Shown: positions 24,104 to 26,793 of the stretch, piece after piece
Numbering within the stretch: position 1 is the stretch's first letter
Layout of the letters: every line of letters starts with the position of its first letter
Origin: DASZTV01 sp036267875
GTDB lineage: Bacteria; Actinomycetota; Actinomycetes; JAFAQI01
Length of the DNA stretch: 26,793 bases
Reading direction: 5' to 3'
NCBI GenBank assembly: GCA_036267875.1
Contig: DATAVE010000134.1
Span: 1-26,793 of the forward strand
Position numbers and translations under genes: made by a program
Notes under the pieces: model-generated
The model's input: the letters and a program-made list of their open reading frames with translations, nothing else
What the model was told of the DNA's origin: nothing
Database searches by the model: none

Positions 24104-25645
24104 TCAAATCCCCGGGTATTTGTAGTGCTGTGCACCTCCCTTCCTGCCAACCGCGTTTGGGCCGTGCGCTTGAGCTGCCCGCCCAATGGCGGTGCCGATT
24201 CGTACGAATGATGGGAGGCGCAGATCGAGTCGTCTCCCAGTGCGGGTCGAGTACGAATACGCCGCCGGCAGGTCTGATCTCTTCAGGCCGTGTGGGTCGG
24301 GAAGGGGCGACACGCCCCGAGCTGATAGGAGTCGCCCCCGCTCTTGCAGCGACGTATAGACCGTGTGTAGAAGCCATCCGTCGAGCTCTTTTAACTGCGC
24401 TAGATCTGTGACAAGCGGGAAGTACGACATGACACCGGGGTAGTGGACCCGGCGCGCGCTGCCGTTTCGAAGCCGGCGCAACTTGTCTTCGTTCAGATCG
24501 CCATACATGTAACGACGAATCTGCATGACCATGACCAGGTAGTCACGATCCACTTGAGGGACGGTTCGCGCCGCCACGAAGTGGTTGCTCTTCAGTGGTT
24601 CGAGCAGGTTGACCCAAACCAGGTATGCGAGGCGTCGTTTGATCCGGTGCACGACGGACTCCCGCATCCCGACGCCATGCTCGGAAAATCGATACCCGAC
24701 AAACTCCACGGAAGATTTTGACTTGAACTCTGCCGGTGCGCCCTCGGGGGTGAAGATGCTGATCCCGTGGGATTTCTTGAAGTTGAGCGGCGATCCAATC
24801 TCCGTACTGAGTACCGAGAGCGTTTCCACTGCGTCGCAGATCCGCGCATAGTCGTGCGACCAGATGAGGGTGTCGTCTGCATAGCGCGCGAACCCGATGC
24901 CGAGCCGTTCCAGCGCACGATCGAGTTCCCACGCCGCGACGTTCGCCAGGAAGAGAGATACCGAGGTTCCTTGCGGAACGCCACGCGTCCGCCGTTTGGC
25001 CTGGGGCGATCGTGCCTGGTAGTTCGTCTGCTCTTGTACGTTCGCCTGCAAGAACTGCTCCAGGACGTGCCTCTCCAAATCTGTCATCAGAAAGGCTCGC
25101 TGATCGAGTGTCCGCCACACGTAGTCGTGCGAGATCGTGTCGAAGTACTTACTGAAGTCGTACTCGGCCAGGAAGAGTCGGCCGCGGCCAGTGAGGTCCG
25201 CCGAGATGTGCTGAATGGCGTCGTGTGGCGTGAGGTCATCTCGATACGCATACGAGTAAGCGCTAAGGCGCGCCTTGTTCTTCCCAAGCAGTGAGGCATA
25301 GACGCGTCGAGACACCACCGCGTCTGCGACAGCGAAGACACTTACTGTGCGCTTGTCGCCGCCGGGCTTCGGAACCTCGTACGCCACTGGGTTGAAGGGT
25401 GAGTAGTCATGAGCGCGCAGAGCTAGGCCGACGGCACGAGCGATAGGCGCGCAAGAAGCACGAACGCGATACGGGTCGAATGCGGAGTTCGCCTTCCAGT
25501 ACGACGGGCGAAGAACAACCCCGCGATGCGCTACGCCTGTCCTCCGTGAGCGCCTGCCGTCATCGTCCCTGAGTTCGCGAGCGTAGAGCTCGAAACGGGT
25601 GATGAGTTTCGTGCACTCGGCGCGAAGATCATCCTCGAATCGCAT
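24104..25645 (-). CDS. Stand-alone reverse transcriptase, candidate defence-associated (DRT-like)
   Basis: A 513-residue RNA-directed DNA polymerase. Palm and finger motifs are intact: KPGGDKRTVSVF near 93-104, SYAYRDDLTPHDA at 131-143, EYDFSKYFDTISHDY at 161-175 with the first catalytic Asp, GVPQGTSVSLFLAN at 222-235, YADD at 255-258, and VEFVGYRF at 313-320. There is no maturase/HNH endonuclease domain, and no intron or diversity-generating repeat is visible. The C-terminal ~190 residues (MSYFPLVTDLAQLKELDGWLL and a basic end) are unlike retron enzymes. It resembles the 'unknown group' RTs, several of which protect against phage; the exact subgroup needs alignment. The start has a G7 tract three bases upstream instead of a normal ribosome-binding site. 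The gene has its own compartment between ImmA and the integrase. Confidence 0.85.
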   Translation of the reverse strand: MRFEDDLRAECTKLITRFELYARELRDDDGRRSRRTGVAHRGVVLRPSYWKANSAFDPYRVRASCAPIARAVGLALRAHDYSPFNPVAYEVPKPGGDKRTVSVFAVADAVVSRRVYASLLGKNKARLSAYSYAYRDDLTPHDAIQHISADLTGRGRLFLAEYDFSKYFDTISHDYVWRTLDQRAFLMTDLERHVLEQFLQANVQEQTNYQARSPQAKRRTRGVPQGTSVSLFLANVAAWELDRALERLGIGFARYADDTLIWSHDYARICDAVETLSVLSTEIGSPLNFKKSHGISIFTPEGAPAEFKSKSSVEFVGYRFSEHGVGMRESVVHRIKRRLAYLVWVNLLEPLKSNHFVAARTVPQVDRDYLVMVMQIRRYMYGDLNEDKLRRLRNGSARRVHYPGVMSYFPLVTDLAQLKELDGWLLHTVYTSLQERGRLLSARGVSPLPDPHGLKRSDLPAAYSYSTRTGRRLDLRLPSFVRIGTAIGRAAQAHGPNAVGRKGGAQHYKYPGI

Positions 25646-25808
25646 ATGCCCCCCCGCAAGGTGCGGCGGGCCCGAGCAGGAAATTACATCTCACGCGACG
25701 TGCCGCGCGACCGCGCCACGTTGCCTAAGGACTGCCTGACGACCGAAGCCGCCAGAGGTCCGACACACTCGGGTCCGCCTACCCATCCCTGATGGGCTGG
25801 GACCGAGA
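25646..25808 (-). other. Hairpin-rich gap between integrase and reverse transcriptase
   Basis: No gene is supported in these 163 bases. Several stems are visible: CCCATC/GATGGG with a three-base loop at 25782-25796, a GTGGCGC...GCGCGGCAC hairpin within about 25711-25731, and CCCGC/GCGGG next to the start codon. TGTAATTT, read from 25688 to 25681, is the only AT-rich patch and could be a -10 box for the reverse transcriptase. The region could be a 5' leader or a structured RNA used by the enzyme. Confidence 0.4.
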
Positions 25809-26792
25809 CTATCGCTCCACAGAACGGCCCGTATACCTATCGCTCGCCCCGATGTCCCGTGAAGGGAGTTCCTCAGTTGTTAAGTGCGTTTCCTGCTCTG
25901 GCGGGCTAGCGAAGAGTGCGTCCATCGGCGCTTTGCCCGCTGTGACCGACGGATTCACGAGGTGCCGGTAAACGGCGGCAGTCGTCCGTGGACCTTCGTG
26001 GCCGAGGACGTCAGAAATCTGCTCGATCGGCACGCCGGCGGCGGACAGTAGCGATGCCGCGGAGTGACGGAGCTCGTGCGGGTGCCAATGCCCGATGCCT
26101 GCTTTGCGCGTCAGCTTGTCGAACTCGCGACGGAGGTTTGACGGGTCGATCGGCGTACCAAGCGTTGTCGTGAAGACCAGCCCGGTCTCGCCCCAGGCGG
26201 ATCCGGCGTCAGCCCGTTCGAGCTCCTGGCGGTCGCGGTGCGCCTTGAGTACGCCAACGACCAGGCCGGGCATGTCGAGGGTTCGCCGTGATCGCAACGT
26301 CTTCGGTTCGCCGACGTGAAGCTTGTTGTGCTCACGCTTGAGTGACTGGTGCACCCGAAGGCGCTCGGCCTCGAAGTCCACCGCCGTCCACGGAAGCCCC
26401 AGCAACTCGCCCGGACGAAGACCCATCAGCAACCCAGTCACGTAGAGCGCTTCGAGTCGGTCACCGGCGGCTGCGGCGAGGACCGCTTTGGCCTGTGCGA
26501 CCGTCAGCGAACGACCTTGTTTCTTCGGCCCTGCCGGGACGTCGACCAGAGTCGCGACATTGCGCATCACCTTGCCGCGTCGTTCGGCGAAGCGGAGGAT
26601 GCGGGCGATCTCGCCGTGGACGCGCACCATCGTGCTTTTGCTGTAGCCAGCGGTCGCGAGATCCCGCATGACCTTGTCGACGTCGTCGGCGCTGAGCTCG
26701 CGAAGCCGGCGATGGCCGATTCGAGGGACGATGTGCAACTTGACGATGGAGTGGATGCTCTCGATCGAGTTCGGCGATTGCACCGTTGCAGG
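25809..26792 (-). CDS. Tyrosine recombinase/integrase, N-terminus beyond the window
   Basis: Site-specific recombinase that would integrate and excise the element at tRNA-Ala. The core-binding domain (HSIVKLHIVPRIGHRRLREL, about 10-90 of the visible part) is followed by the catalytic domain with the active-site residues: Arg in GLRPGELLGL, Lys in PKTLRSRRTL, HELRH, and DVLGHEGPRTTAAVYRHL with the nucleophilic Tyr. The C-terminal tail is acidic and unremarkable. The reading frame continues past 26792 on the minus strand, so the N-terminal arm-binding domain and true start are missing; a GTG at 26783 is in frame but too short for a usual integrase of roughly 380 residues. Confidence 0.93.
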   Translation of the reverse strand, partial: PATVQSPNSIESIHSIVKLHIVPRIGHRRLRELSADDVDKVMRDLATAGYSKSTMVRVHGEIARILRFAERRGKVMRNVATLVDVPAGPKKQGRSLTVAQAKAVLAAAAGDRLEALYVTGLLMGLRPGELLGLPWTAVDFEAERLRVHQSLKREHNKLHVGEPKTLRSRRTLDMPGLVVGVLKAHRDRQELERADAGSAWGETGLVFTTTLGTPIDPSNLRREFDKLTRKAGIGHWHPHELRHSAASLLSAAGVPIEQISDVLGHEGPRTTAAVYRHLVNPSVTAGKAPMDALFASPPEQETHLTTEELPSRDIGASDRYTGRSVER

Positions 26793-26793
26793 G

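Noticed and set aside
24104..25645. Retron or group II intron assignment for the reverse transcriptase
   Set aside because: No intron domain V-like element, maturase/HNH domain or retron msr-msd inverted repeat could be recognised; left as an unclassified, DRT-like RT.

Overview
The window is GC-rich chromosomal DNA from an actinobacterium (Actinomycetota). The evidence is the heavy G/C bias at third codon positions, frequent GTG starts, gene pairs joined by ATGA/GTGA overlaps, leaderless-looking TANNNT promoters and a conserved gene order. The order PBP2-rodA / TIGR03960-TIGR03936 / rne-rplU-rpmA-obg-proB-proA / nadD-LytR_C-rsfS-phosphatase is the one familiar from streptomycetes and mycobacteria. 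I cannot name the genus from the sequence.

Region 1 (1-20,223) is core genome, all on the + strand. It runs: a truncated class B PBP2 and RodA for lateral wall synthesis; a cobalamin-binding-type radical SAM protein with its DUF2344 partner; an RNase E/G with long disordered tails; ribosomal proteins L21 and L27; the ribosome-assembly GTPase Obg; ProB and ProA for proline synthesis; a MoxR-type AAA ATPase with a VWA protein; a secreted LPNTG wall-anchored protein; NadD; a membrane LytR_C protein with a degenerate LCP-like region; RsfS; and a GpgP-like histidine phosphatase. Strong hairpins follow proB and the LPNTG gene.

Region 2 (20,306-20,378) is a tRNA-Ala(GGC) gene. Its 3' end is the likely attachment site of an integrated element.

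Region 3 (about 20,340 to beyond the window end) is accessory. A tyrosine recombinase, cut by the right edge, lies at the far end. The cargo is (i) a three-gene ubiquitin-like conjugation cassette on the - strand: a multiubiquitin-type Ubl, an E2/UBC-like protein and a JAB-E1 fusion; (ii) a divergent XRE regulator plus ImmA/IrrE metallopeptidase on the + strand, separated from (i) by a control region with a 31-bp-spaced direct repeat; and (iii) a stand-alone 513-residue reverse transcriptase with YADD on the - strand, preceded by a hairpin-rich 163-bp gap. Together these look like a mobile defence or stress island. The pairing of a ubiquitin-like system with an orphan reverse transcriptase and a protease-type regulator is the most promising candidate for a poorly described system here.
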